This document shows, piece after piece, positions 22,550 to 34,315 of a stretch of 64,000 bases of DNA. Positions within the stretch are counted from its first letter, which is position 1, and every line of letters starts with the position of its first letter. Made by a program: the position numbers and the translations under genes. Source of the stretch: Strobilurus pachycystidiatus (Eukaryota; Basidiomycota; Agaricomycetes; Agaricales; Physalacriaceae); NCBI GenBank assembly GCA_019915135.1, contig JAHLMK010000001.1, positions 5,084,001 through 5,148,000 of the forward strand, given 5' to 3'. The notes beneath the pieces are model-generated. The model saw only the letters and a program-made list of their open reading frames with translations, was not told the origin of the DNA and did not search any database.

Positions 22550-23468
22550 CTTTTGAATGCCCTAGGTCTGAGACGGGACTAGGACAATTGGCTTGATACG
22601 CCGATCAAGTGGACGGAACGGGAAGTCGAGGACGCCGAGAAAGGAGAGAGAGATCCAAGAGACCGGTGCAGGAGGATAATAGACACGCGCTGAGTCGCCG
22701 CTGACTGATGGGTGGAAAGTCTTTTGTTTTGACGAAAGCAGTGGATAATAGGGTGATCTCGGAGAGCTTCACCGAAACATTCCTGTGGGCCAGAGAGCTG
22801 GAGATGTAGACCGAGGTGAGCGCGAGCAGGTAAGGAAGCCAAGTAACCCATTTGAAAGCCAATTGTCCAACGGGTATTTCAGCTGGAGCTGGTTTCGGAA
22901 GGAGATCGGCAGAGCTAATTGTTCATTGTGGTGACCAGATCGTTATTGTCTTGTGCCGGACGCCTGTCTGTTGCCTGTCTGTCTCAGATCACCGTGTGGA
23001 GACGGCCGTGGGCCAACTAACGCAGAACGAGAGTGGTGGCACTGGAAGGAAAATGAGGTGTCCCAATCACGTGGCGGGCGAGTCCAAGTTTGGGCATCGC
23101 GCCTCTCCGGAGTCCGCCTAATTTCAATTTGAATTTGACACTTTGCTTCCGGCCACCACTGGGCCACCATAATCATATCTGTCGACCGCCATGTTCAAAT
23201 ATTCACTCTCTCCGGCACGCAACTTCTGCGTATTTAAAGTTGTCCTTTCATGCAGATCTCGGCCTTAGGACCATGATGTCCTTTTGAAGCGTCACGTCTC
23301 ACACTACATCCTCCGTGTCTTTCATCCCAGTCCTCTGCTCCGAACGGTGCACTTCTAGGTAATCACAATATTCCCATTCCTTTGCGTCAAGTCCTCACCC
23401 CAGATGTGTAGCCCTCCCAACGAGTCAAGATACACGCGCCTACCACTTTCATTCATCCCTCCTCCACC
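22550..23468. other. Divergent promoter region
   Basis: Upstream DNA shared by the minus-strand Clp1-like gene and the plus-strand coiled-coil gene. A minus-strand ORF at 22605-22862 starts with a signal-peptide-like segment but has no further support. A TATTTAAAG box at 23231-23239, about 230 bp before the 23469 start, could serve the plus-strand gene. Confidence 0.4.
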
Positions 23469-24977
23469 ATGAATGACACCCCCATACAACCGTGGATGTG
23501 GAACGTCTTCGCGGAGATTGGAGTTCAGAATGAGATTGCAGTCGCGTCTCGATGTTCTTGCCCGAGCCTCTCAGAATGTGATATCAAGAACTTCCTGAAC
23601 AAATTGGTTCTCACAGCGGTATCGTGCCTCTGTATCTCGGGAACCGCGCTCTACCTCATTTATCTGGGCCGGAAAGTACTAGAACAACTCGACACCCTCG
23701 AACGCAAGCCCGCAGCGTCCGAAAACGAGAAAGGACGCGTCGCCGCCGAGTGGCGAAAGTTTGAAAGAACCTCTGCTGCAGAGCTTCAGAAGGTTCAGTC
23801 CGAACTACGAGCCACTCGTGCGCAGCTCGCCGTGGCTGTTAAGGCTCGAGATGAACTGCGGCGGAGGAAATCGACGTTCCTCCAGGAGCTTAACATTGTT
23901 CAGTCTAATCTACGAGCGGCTCGTGCGCAGGTCGCAGGGGCTGTCAAAGACAGAGATGAATTGCGGCGGAGGAACTCGACGATAGAGGCGGATGTTTCAA
24001 AGCTCCTCCACGAGAAACAGGAGCTGCTGCAGGCCAATCGGACGCTCCAGACACTTCGTTTAGAGCTGGATAAACGCTTTACAGAGCTGCTGGCGGATCT
24101 AGAGGTTGCGTATCGCACGGACTTGGAACACGAAAAAGCCCAAGGTCGCAAGCATCTCCAGCAGCTGGCCGTCTTGCGAATCAAACTGGAAAAACGCGCC
24201 AAAGATCACGATATCGCGTCCACGAGATGCGATACGCTGCAAACGCAGCTCGCCGACAGCCAGAGGAAGTTGCAGCTGGCGGAGGCGAGAATTGGACAGT
24301 TGGAGCAGGAGAATTTCGGGGTTGGTACCGGTGAAGAGTCTGAGGCAGATGAGGAGGACGTGGACGGTGAGGGAGATGAGGACGAGGAAGATGAGGAGGA
24401 GGAAGACGAGGAAGATGTGGAGGAGGAGGAAGTCGAAGAGAAGGAAAAGGAAGAGGAGGAGGAGGAGGAAAAACAGGAGGAAAACGAAAGTGAAAACAAA
24501 AAGGACGAGGACGAGGAGGAAAAGGAGGAGAGAGACGCCCAGTGGCGTGAGGCGATCGCTAATGAGGAAAAGCGTTGTCGAGACCGAGACGCTGCATGGG
24601 TTGCATTCTGGATAGAGCATAGGGCTCATGAGCGTTTCCACAACGTCTTGGCCGAGTTCATAGCAGTGGAGTTCAAGTTCTCAAAGACCCAGCGCCCGTT
24701 AACGCTGCACACTATTCCTTGGCCTGTTTTCTGGAACCCGAAGAGCCTTCGATTGGACCAGATCACAGCGCCGGCCATTCGGGCGTTCCTTGCTTATGCA
24801 AAGAGCAACTGCAAGGACTACCAGAAGCTTCTTACGACACTGCAGAGGACGTTCCATCCTGATAGATGGCTTGCTTCACAAGAGTCGATTCTGGATGAGC
24901 CCAAGGGGACGAGGGATTCTATGATGAGGACTGTGACCACGGTTTCGCAGGTTGTTAATGCTAGTGTGCGTAAGTAG
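23469..24977 (+). CDS. Membrane-anchored coiled-coil protein with J-like C-terminus, paralogue 1
   Basis: Intronless, 502 residues. A short N-terminal segment precedes one transmembrane helix (VSCLCISGTALYLIYLG, about residues 52-68). Then a long heptad-like coiled coil runs to about 280, and an almost pure Glu/Asp tract lies at about 285-350. The C-terminal 140 residues form a compact domain with a helix, FHPDRW and a following helix, reminiscent of a DnaJ J-domain (HPD motif), though the surrounding spacing is not typical. A paralogue lies at 34316-35353 with the same order but without the long acidic tract. The function is unknown; it looks like a tethered coiled-coil protein. The codon bias in the acidic run makes the opposite strand look open; those frames are shadows. 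Confidence 0.8.
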   Translation: MNDTPIQPWMWNVFAEIGVQNEIAVASRCSCPSLSECDIKNFLNKLVLTAVSCLCISGTALYLIYLGRKVLEQLDTLERKPAASENEKGRVAAEWRKFERTSAAELQKVQSELRATRAQLAVAVKARDELRRRKSTFLQELNIVQSNLRAARAQVAGAVKDRDELRRRNSTIEADVSKLLHEKQELLQANRTLQTLRLELDKRFTELLADLEVAYRTDLEHEKAQGRKHLQQLAVLRIKLEKRAKDHDIASTRCDTLQTQLADSQRKLQLAEARIGQLEQENFGVGTGEESEADEEDVDGEGDEDEEDEEEEDEEDVEEEEVEEKEKEEEEEEEKQEENESENKKDEDEEEKEERDAQWREAIANEEKRCRDRDAAWVAFWIEHRAHERFHNVLAEFIAVEFKFSKTQRPLTLHTIPWPVFWNPKSLRLDQITAPAIRAFLAYAKSNCKDYQKLLTTLQRTFHPDRWLASQESILDEPKGTRDSMMRTVTTVSQVVNASVRK

Positions 24978-25390
24978 ATAATGCGTGTATGTAGCTGTTA
25001 GATTTCTTAATTGTACTACTGACGACGAGGACATATGACCAGAGGAAACTCCATACCGGTAGTAATTTATCATCAAACGACAAGGTCATTACGGGCATAG
25101 GCATGCAGATACTACATGGAAGGTAGCGAGGGCGGGTTCAAAATCGGGATACTCGCGACTGTCAGTCTGTCGCGCAGTGTAATATTGGGCCATTTTCGTA
25201 GATAGTACAAGCTGACTATGACACTCGTAATTTTAGCTTGATAACTTTGATCAAGATGACCTTTTGATTCGACCCTCGCTCATACTGCTGCTTAGTTTTC
25301 ACACATTCTGCCAAATCACACTCACTGGTTGACACAAACTGTCAGACGCTGACCATACGGGACGTATAATTGCGCTACGGCTTCAGAGGA

Positions 25391-27770
25391 TCACAGGGAA
25401 CCGACGACTTCCTGTATTCCACTGGTAGACCGTCTGTGTGTGCAGAAGTGTTCGTCCCTAATAAGCACCGCCGCTCTCTCTGCAATTGTATACACAAGGC
25501 CATGAGGGTGGCATTCAGGTGTGGTATGCTATCATCAACAGTGAGTGCAACGCGTCGAAAGGCACAGTCCCAGCGTACTAAGATAGATGCATCGACAACC
25601 CTCAAGCCAGAGACTTCGACCACTTTCAGCTCAGAGTCAACGACATCACCGATCCTTGCAGTGTCTAGGGGATGGTTCACGGTGACCGCATTCTTTCTAG
25701 CGTAGTCGGCAAGAAGGTCGTCCGTTGTAGCATTGGCCAAATCGCCAAACAGGCCCAGGACGTAGCCAATCCAAGGTCCCGCGTTCACGATGGTCTGGGC
25801 GTCTTTCAGCGACTGGATCATCGCTTTGATGTCGTATTGAGTACTCAAGAGTCCTAGATCGATCGACGGCGCGGCGAATGGGTTGACAGACGAAATAGTG
25901 ACGTTGCCGCCTGTGTACAGAGTAGGGGTGAGTGTCAATATGTCGACCGGGCATGATTGTACTTGCGGGAGGTTGGGGAAACAACAGCCGATATTACTGT
26001 AAGGTATGAGCCGATAGACGGTGCCGGTATTGTACCGAACGGTGCGAAGCCGTTCTAGAGACGAAAGAATAAATGACGGTAAGTATTGTTTCAAATGTCC
26101 ACATACACTAAAGAAAATCTCGGTGTTCGGTGACTTTGGGCCGGTCGATGGATCGAATGTCTTAAAGTCTGGAAGCTTGAAGAAGCCAATGGTATTGGCA
26201 GGCGTGTCCACAAACAAGCCTTGCCGTTCTGTAAGCCATTCAGTTAGCAGTTTCCCAAAAACAGTTTGATCCCGAAGAACGATGTCCCAGGTATTGGTTG
26301 AGTTGACAACGAAGTAGCTTCCGACGAGCGGATGATCAACAAGGTTGGCACCCACTGCAGGGGCATCGACAATAACATCTATACCAAGGTGTCGGAGTAC
26401 TTTGGACGGACCAATACCCGATAGAGACAAGATTTGGGGTGTCGCTTTCCAAAAAGATATCAGTAAGCTCCGCACCGGCGTTGAGAGCAATACATACCCA
26501 TAACTCCACCGCAAAGGATAGTTTCTTTTCGGGCGATGATGACTGTACGCGGACCTGTAAAACAATTAGATGCCTGCGTGGACCAAATGAAGCGACTCGC
26601 CATCTTCTGTTGTGGCTATCTCGACAGAGTCAATTTGGGTGGCTTTTCTGCGCCCGAATACCCTTGTCACTCTCGTTCCGATGATCACATCGAGATTCTC
26701 CCTGTCCAAGACGGGTCGAAGGTATGCTGTAGCCGCCGAGCTACGAGTTCCGTTTCCAATAGAATTTTGGATATACCCTGCCAAGTTATGAGTGGCTCAA
26801 GCTGCATCTGAAGGTATTGCGCAAGACTTACCGATACCAAGAGGAGTCCCGGCGTTGAGATCCTCCGTGTATGAGAACCGTCCGCCAAGAAGTTTGGCAG
26901 AAAGGACGACACGATCCTCGAGTTCACTCTTGAAGCCCGGAAGACTGACTTGTACTGGGCCGTGACCGTGAACCTTTGGGTTCACCTGGCCTGTGGTGTC
27001 GTGATGGTCCGTAGGAGGAACAAGTGAGGAGGTCTTTGAGGACATGAGCATAATCACATCCTTGCTGATCCAAACACATGTCCAAACCTTCAAGTAATAT
27101 TTCTCAATCTTAGGCCAGCTCCATATCGAGTTATGTGACACAGCCGCCATTGAGTCCCAGAAGTCGTTGGAGCAGCGATTCCATGTCATGTAATCTGTAT
27201 TCAAGTTTAGTGCTCGGTGCGGCTAACAAGTGGCTTGAGAACAAGGACGCACTGACGGTACTGCTGCCACCAAGTACAAAGCCACGCTCCAATGGCACGG
27301 AACGGCCATAAAGTCCAGCTAATGGATAGTAGTCAGGACGGTCCTAACAAATGAAGGGGATTATGCTTGCATTGCGGCACGGTAGTGTAATTCCAATCAA
27401 CGATTGATCCGGGTAGCGCCGTGGCAAGGAAAGGGACTTTGGTATTCAAGATGTCCGCATCACTAGTTGGGCAGACATGAGGATCTTGTACGTTGAACAC
27501 AGTATGGAAGAACGAACTCAATTCCGGCCTCAATGACTAGAACGGATACTTGAGGATCCTCGGACAGTCGATTGGCCAATACACTCCCCGCTGTTCCGCC
27601 TAACCCGCATATTCTCGAATCAGCAATGCGACGCCAGAGGGAGTGTTTGTGCTCTGACCGCCTATTATGATGATGTCGTACTCTGACTGAGAGGGTTTAG
27701 CAAGAAGCTTGCCCCGAGCCCAGCGCGCGAAGAGAGGCAAGAACAGCAGAAGAAAATGGCCGCCTTTCAT
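25391..27770 (-). CDS. Secreted GMC (FAD) oxidoreductase, aryl-alcohol-oxidase-like
   Basis: Starts MKGGHFLLLFLPLF, a signal peptide. The FAD-binding GxGxxG is formed across an intron (DIIIIGG|GTAGS), then VLVIEAG, NYTTVPQ, GRSVPLERGFVLGGSN, the second GMC signature ATPQILSLSGIGP, and the C-terminal NHPLDTARI and HPHGLVYTIAERAA, which hold the two active-site His positions. The usual HPxGT is HPLDT here. The frame is continuous over at least ten introns. Two of them are GC-AG: one splits GTGCCGCAAT|GCAAGC, the other GATG|GCGAGT. Expected role: oxidation of aromatic or aliphatic alcohols outside the cell with H2O2 release. It ends at TGA 25391-25393. A decayed copy lies at 36899-39220 in opposite orientation. 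Confidence 0.85.
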
Positions 27771-29014
27771 GGCAAGTTCAAGGGTGTCAGTATCGAAAGA
27801 AACCGTGCCCACTTACTTATGTACTCAAGGAGCCTACGACAACGGCAATCATGATGGACTGAACGGCACATGAGAGCCCATCAGGAACACATTGAAACAA
27901 TTACTTGAGACCGGCGGCAACATAGAGTACTTCTCGTTGCCAACTCGATGAGTGGAGATCCCATGAGTTGATGAAATCGTTGTGTCAGAGGTCTTCTGAG
28001 ATCCTCTGAGTGGTAAGCACGGGCGTAGAAAACACCGTGAATGTACATACTGCTTGGACCGGTTCGATGACCCAGGTCTTCTTAAGTTGTGGATGCTGAT
28101 TCGCACGAATATATCCGCCTGCGCATGCACCTACTAATAACGGTCAGAAGCAGACTATACCACTGGTGCCACGGCTAGGGTTGGGCGTGATCCTTTGGGT
28201 GTTGCCAATGATGCAGTTGGAATTGTATGGGATAACGGGGGCCTTGAAGTTGGGAGCCGACAACGAATTGGGTGTTGAGCTCGTAGATTCATTTTATTGG
28301 AAGGTGAACGAAGTTCTGATATATCAACGTCAAAGACCCCAGCGAGAACCATCCCGGTGAGTCTCCGTCCTAAAAATGCAGTGCAGAGAATGCGTGCGCG
28401 ACTGGCCACCGTCTCGATGAACACCCTGATGTCAGGCCCCAGGGCTGACATCCGAAAAAGTGAGCGATTATCACAGCAGCAACGAAAGCCACACACCGTC
28501 GTCCCTCAACCCGCCTTTCCTGGCTGCGCGTTGTCGCTTTATTGTCAGAAAAGGCGTAGAATTGTAAGCTCGTACTCCAGCCAATCCACGATCGCCGAGT
28601 TGTCCTTCCAGATGGGTGTATCGGAGCCGGTTATGAGATGAGCTACCAGGACGCATCCTACACAGTTCTCGTAACACTGCCTTAAGAGCGTGAAGCGCGG
28701 CGGGATGACGGTAGGAGGCAAATACGTATATTGCTCCCGATGAACATGCACTCGCAGCTACGCGGGTTCGCTCTTCCTCCGCGCCCTCGTTGTGTCCGAG
28801 CCGTCCTTCCGACTGAGTCCTGAGTCTGTAGGGAACGTGTCTGACGGCAATCGAAGGTTCATTCCCCCGCCAGCGGCCAAAGCGCTCCAAAACTAAACAA
28901 AAAAGTGCTACAGTGTACAGACAACAAGATAAATTACAGCAAGACCGATCCGTTAACCTCCCTCCTGAATCCTTCGCGCTGCATTCACACGTCAATCCTC
29001 ACTCTACACTTACC
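27771..29014. other. Intergenic between GMC oxidoreductase and XRN1
   Basis: Several overlapping ORFs on both strands (28155-28995) have no recognisable domain. A splice-like gtaagt...cag pair lies just downstream of the XRN1 stop (28952-29005, minus strand) and may be a 3' UTR intron. No confident gene. Confidence 0.4.
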
Positions 29015-32000
29015 TTAAGACGCAGCCGGTGGCTGCACTGGCAGTGTCACAGCACCCCGCCCTCGTCCTCTCCCTCGGAATTGTCCAGTTCCCCTGATCC
29101 CCCGGCCCATCCCCGGCCCCGCTTGTGCATCCATGCCCCGTCCCATGCCCATCCCTGGGGCCATACCCCTCGCCCCACCTCTCCCTCGCCCCGCATTCGG
29201 GTTCGCCAGTATCGAGAACGGTTGTCTACAAACGTAAAACATCAGCTTCGCTCTCCTGACATACTTGACGACTAAGTACTCACTTTGGCTGCGCCGCGGC
29301 AGGCGAGAAACCTGGCTTTAGAGCAGGATAGAATCCACCTCTGTGATTCGCTCCGTTTGCAACTCCACCTCGTTGTGCAGGCCTGAATGCCGCCTGACTA
29401 CCCTCCCCTTCAAGAGCAGGCCGAGGTCCATACCGTGGCTTGAACGGTGGCGCATTAGGGGCGTGAACTTTTGGCGGCGGCGCTGGATCATTGGGTTTCG
29501 TAGACGCAATGAACTGCGGGTTCGTCAAATTGAGACAACTCTCCAACTCAACCGTCGATCCACGATACTGGGAGCACCGGTCGCCCAAAGTGCTCCCTGC
29601 CATGAAGGGCTGGTCCCAGAGGACGTCCATTGAGCGTGCGTTGCCCAACCCAATGACAACACCCTTCGCAGCCAAAGGGACGCCACCAGATGCGTTCGCC
29701 ACCATAATGACGCGGTCTCCAAGTGCGAACGTTTGACTTTGAAGGCGGTAAGGCGCATGAGCTGGCTTGAGTACTGCCTGTCGTGGAATGCCTTTCACCA
29801 GAGCCTTCTTCATCGCAGCTGGTGTATTGGTCCTTGAAGCGTTGAAGCCATCGGCAGCCTTCTCGATTTCGCGAACGACATCCTAAGAGGAAGACATGAT
29901 TAATCAAGCCGACATACTCCGCTAAGATTCCCTACCTTGCTCAGCTGATCACAGAACAGCGACACTGGCTCGAAGTCGCGTACACCCTGAGCTTTGAGCC
30001 ATGCTTTGATCTCCTTCAGACGAGCCTCAGCATCTTCACCGAAAACATCTGACGCTCTGGCCATAGCTAGAACTGAGCGTCAACCAAACGCTTAGATCTA
30101 ATGGGAAACAGCTGCTTACCATCGCCACCCGCATCAAGCGACCGGAAAACATCAGGGAATTTGAGCTGTCGTCACCATTATTAGTATCTTCTTTCATCCA
30201 GAAACCGAGATCGCACACCTTGTACTCCTTGATCAATTTGATCGCCTTCTCGCTAAACTCCCATCCCCCACGACCCCCTGGTCCACCTCCGTATCGTCTA
30301 CCCGTGTCTCCCTCCTTCTCCTTCCTCGAGTAACCAACAACCTTCATCGCCTTCACCTCGTACTTCAAGCAAAGCCCCAAGTTATTCTTCTGCCCATCCG
30401 CAGACAACACCATAAAGCTCGAAGTGATCTTCGACAATGCCCGCCCACTCATCTGCGCCATCTGCGCCGCCTCATACGCAGAGTGGTACTTTTCGGATTG
30501 GGGTTGCTGGGTGTTGACGATCGATGTAAAGGTCGAGTTCTCGGTCTTGTCTGACGGGAAGAACTGTCGAAACCCCAGACTTGTCAATTAAGATCGTGAG
30601 ACGACATGGAAAAGAACGCACAGCAAGGATAACACTCAGTGTATCCTCCGTCGTTGCCGAAACCTGCGCGGCCACTCCATATGCGTGTTCGCCCAAGAAG
30701 AAGATTCGACTGTTTTCGGGAAACTCCTCTGCCAGCGGCGGTGCAGGTCGCTCGATATAACGGGGATCTTCTGTACTAGCGCCCTCACGTAGAACCATCT
30801 GGAGCGGTGCTTCAGTCTCCTTGTCGCCGCCTTCGTAGTCTTTGACAAGCGCCCCGGTATCGATACGCTTCAGTCCTGCGATAGATGATGAGAATCGCCA
30901 CGCCCAGAACGATAATAAGGTGAGGTACCTTTCAACAATCTGACATGCACCAGCGCATCCACGTCCCCGGTCACCACGCCCCACTTCTTCGACTGCATCG
31001 TCTCAATCCTCTCCGCCTTCCCCTTCCACCAACTCCCGTTATGCGGGTTCGAGATAACCCTCTCCTTCGCGCCCTGCACCACACTCATCTTCTCATACTT
31101 GAACATCGCATCGCTCATCCCAACAACGATCGCCTCCTTCAAGAACGGCCAGTTCACAAAGACTCGTGCGCCGATGAGGTCCTGAGTGGCCCGCTTCATG
31201 TTCACCTGCTGTGCATGGAAGAACTGATTTCCAGTGGTCTTGATGTTCAGAACCATCGACTTATTCCTCGACTCCGAGCCGTGTACGTTAACTCCATGGA
31301 AGCCCAGGACAGCAGTAGTTGGCAGGGTCTTGAGCGAGGGGAAACCGGCCATGAGTTTCACGCCTTCCACCGGAGTTTCGCTGACTGGGTGCAGGATGGG
31401 GAGATTGAAGACCTCCATGTTGCACATACAGCGTGCAATGGCAGGGAAGAAGCCAGGTAACGATGAAGCGTAGAAAGCTGGCTCCCGACTGCCATCATAT
31501 ATGAACCGAGTGCTTGTACCAAACTGGTTCCGTTCACGCTCAGCCGTAGATAGACGCGCTTCTCGAGCTACAAGAAAGTTCAGCCATAAATCTCAGCAAA
31601 AAAGCGCCACTGACCGCCCATCGCCTTCCTCAACCGATCAGCGTCGATGAAGGGAATTTTGACAATCGCCTCCCATTCCGCCTTCTTTCCGTTGAGGTCC
31701 TGTTCGAACTCTACCGGGTAGAAATCCAGGATAGGCGAAGTCGGCGAGTACATGAGGTCCTATGGAGGAATTAGCAAGAGAGAGGCCGATCCCACGACCA
31801 ACTGACCTGGTACGCCTCCGGAATGTGCTCCTTACTGGCCAGCGGCAAGACGCCCATAAGCTGCTCGTATGGTCGGAACGGCTCTCCAAGCTCAAAATTG
31901 AATGACATCTTGTCCACGCCCTGGAGGTCTGGATCAAGAATAAGTCAAAGTCATTGAACAGAAAGACCACGAGCACATACCACTAATCCTGGGGGCATAA

Positions 32001-34071
32001 TGGTAGTCGTAGAACCACCCCCAGCTGGCGACGCCTCCGTAATAGTAGTGCATCACCCACTGCAGACCCTCCACATAGCGGAACGCCAGTTTTCCCAGGT
32101 CCTCGGGCGAATCATAAGAGAACTCGAGTTTCTCCTTGTAGTAGCCCCGCTTCCAGTCGTCCATCCTGTCCTTCAATCGCTTCTCCTCTCTGGCATCAAA
32201 TCCGCCATCTTCATCATCGTCAAACACAGCGGCCTTTGCGTACTTCTTCAAGACTCTCTCAATGGCGGCTCGACTTTCCTGGTCTTCGTCCTCCCAATCG
32301 CTCTCGTTCCCACCATTTGCCTCTCCGTTCTCGGTTTCGCCGTTCGGTTCCTCGTCACCTTCACCAACATCGGGGAACCCAAAGCTGACGACATGGACAT
32401 CCTTCTCGTCGTCATAACCATCCCATGCGAGCACAAGATGCAAGTCCTGCGCGAGCTTGGTTATGAAGGCACGATCCTGTGCCGAGAATGTGTTTGGCAT
32501 CGTCAAGGTGGGCGACTTGCGCTTGCTCCGAGGCGCTGCAACAAAATCGTGCACTTGGTCGAAGATGAGACGTTGTGGACGCGTGAGAACTGACGACAAA
32601 AGGATTAGAGATGAACAAGTATCGGTAAGCGCCGTTAACATACCAAGCTGATTGCGCTTCCGTGCGGCCTCTCGCTCGGCGTCTCCAATGTGTTTAGACT
32701 GTTTGCCTTTGTACCAGTTTATGTCGGCGTATTCTTTCTCGAACACGTCCCTCTCCCATTTCGCCATCTCATCCAACACGGCCTGAAGTCGCGTGGTGTT
32801 GATGGTTCCAGTATTATTGATGTATCCACCTTGAAGGATATCAGCGAATGGCGGTGATGTCGTGGATATGAGAACTCACCCATGGCTGGTAGCACCCTCT
32901 TGTACACCTCAAAGAGCTTCTCTAGTCCATTCTCGTGGATATGCAAATCCGGTAAATTCGGCAAGAAGTCATTGCCCACGAAGACCGCCAGTAAGACAAA
33001 GTCGTCTATGACCCTCTCCACGTCGTAAGGGAATGGGAGTGACGGAGCTACGTCGTTGAATTCCAGATCCAGGTACTCTCTGAGGAGACATATGTGGAGG
33101 AGGTAGAAGTTGATCTGCTCTGGGCCCTTCGAACCCTTCGACTTGGATGACGCCGGACCGAACTTGACCTCCTCGCGGAGAAGACAGAAGTGGGGATCGT
33201 GCGAGACGAGACCCAGCATAATGAGGTCGGCGTCCAGGCCATAGAGACAATGCCGAGTCTGTCCGTCGTATCCAGGCTGGGCGCGCATACGCCGAATGTA
33301 CTCCATGATCTTGTGCTCGCCCTCTCCAGGAACTTCGTGACCGCTCAACACGACCTCGACCTCCTGCCACCCGGCGTCCTCGGTGATCTTCTTGTTGATA
33401 AAGTAGCGCAGCTGGTCCTGCAGGCGCTGCATGAAGGGTGTTCCGGGCGTGATGCAATTACTGTCGAACGCCTTCTCCTGGGGCAAGACTTCGCCCTTGG
33501 CGAGGGCCTTCTCGCGAAGCTGCGAGGCACCGAGGGCGGTGCGGAATCGCCGAGAGCGCTGCTGATTCATCTTGGCACGAGGCGCCACGCCATCGACCGC
33601 GAGGAAGAAGAGCTTGCGCGGCTTGATTTTCGAGAAGAGGTGCTCGATGTAGGTGAAGATGGAGGTGAATATCTGGGCCTCGGTGAGGCGGAAATGCGGG
33701 TCGTCGTCGTTGGGATGGGAGCAGTTGTGGATGATGGCATTGAAGTCGAGGTACAGGTTGTCTGTGGCGGACGACTGAGCACACCAGTTCGCTCACTTGA
33801 AGCGAATACGACGCACCAAACTCCGGGATGTTGTTCTCCGTGATGAGCTGCGACGTGAGCGGATACCGCTCCCTGTTCCGACACCGTCAGCATCTCCGAA
33901 AGCACTCCGAGGGCGTACTCACGATATATATCTGAAAAACTGGGGTGAACTGTGAGTTGTTGGGACGAAAGGGCATTGAATGCACGCACCTTGGGAATAC
34001 CTGCACAGCCAAGCAATCACCGCAACATTATAGCGCATATCACAAACAACAAGGAGCAAAGACTGACCCAT
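29015..34071 (-). CDS. 5'-3' exoribonuclease 1 (Xrn1/Kem1)
   Basis: The start is split by a tiny first exon: ATGG at 34068-34071, a 65-bp-class intron, then IPK, another intron, FFRYIS and ERYPLTSQLITEN. MGIPKFFRYISERYP is the Xrn1-type, not Rat1-type, opening. Catalytic motifs are all visible: LYLDFNAIIHNCSH, FFLAVDGVAPRAK, SGHEVPGEGEHKIMEYIR, CLYGLDADLIMLGL and FVGNDFLPNLPDLHI. The later exons carry the Xrn1 D1-like and SH3-like domains. The C-terminus is a Gly/Arg/Met/Pro-rich tail with RGRGRGRG before the stop at 29015-29017. The protein does cytoplasmic decay of decapped mRNA. The gene has about fifteen short introns and looks intact. This is the most secure housekeeping gene in the window. 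Confidence 0.95.
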
Positions 34072-34315
34072 GCTGACCGACCCGACGGAATCTGAAGGGC
34101 GTGTGGAACTAAGAAAGGAAATGGCTGACACGCCAGAAACGGAAGTGACGCCGCTCAACGCGTCATACCGACACCCGCCACTCCCGCCGCCTCGTTATGG
34201 TACAGTATCAGTCTTGAGGCTACAAAATGTTTGATGAGGAGTCAAGCAATTTGAGCAAGCACATAATATACATTGACCTCCGTGATACTTCTATACATAT
34301 GTCCTCATTAGCACG

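Noticed and set aside
22605..22862. Small secreted protein on the minus strand
   Set aside because: Only a signal-like N-terminus; the rest is Ser/Arg-rich without support, and it lies in a promoter region.
24206..24641. Long minus-strand frames rich in Phe, Leu and Ser opposite the coiled-coil gene
   Set aside because: They are the complement of the GAG/GAA-rich acidic tract of the real plus-strand gene.
27390..27520. Frameshift near the N-terminus of the GMC gene, shared by both copies
   Set aside because: A 55-bp GT-AG intron (donor after GGAATTGA, acceptor actag) restores EAGIDDADILNTK in frame, so there is no frameshift.
29015..34071. Plus-strand frames such as 33190-33843 and 32000-32593
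   Set aside because: Antisense shadows of XRN1 exons; the minus strand carries all the catalytic motifs.
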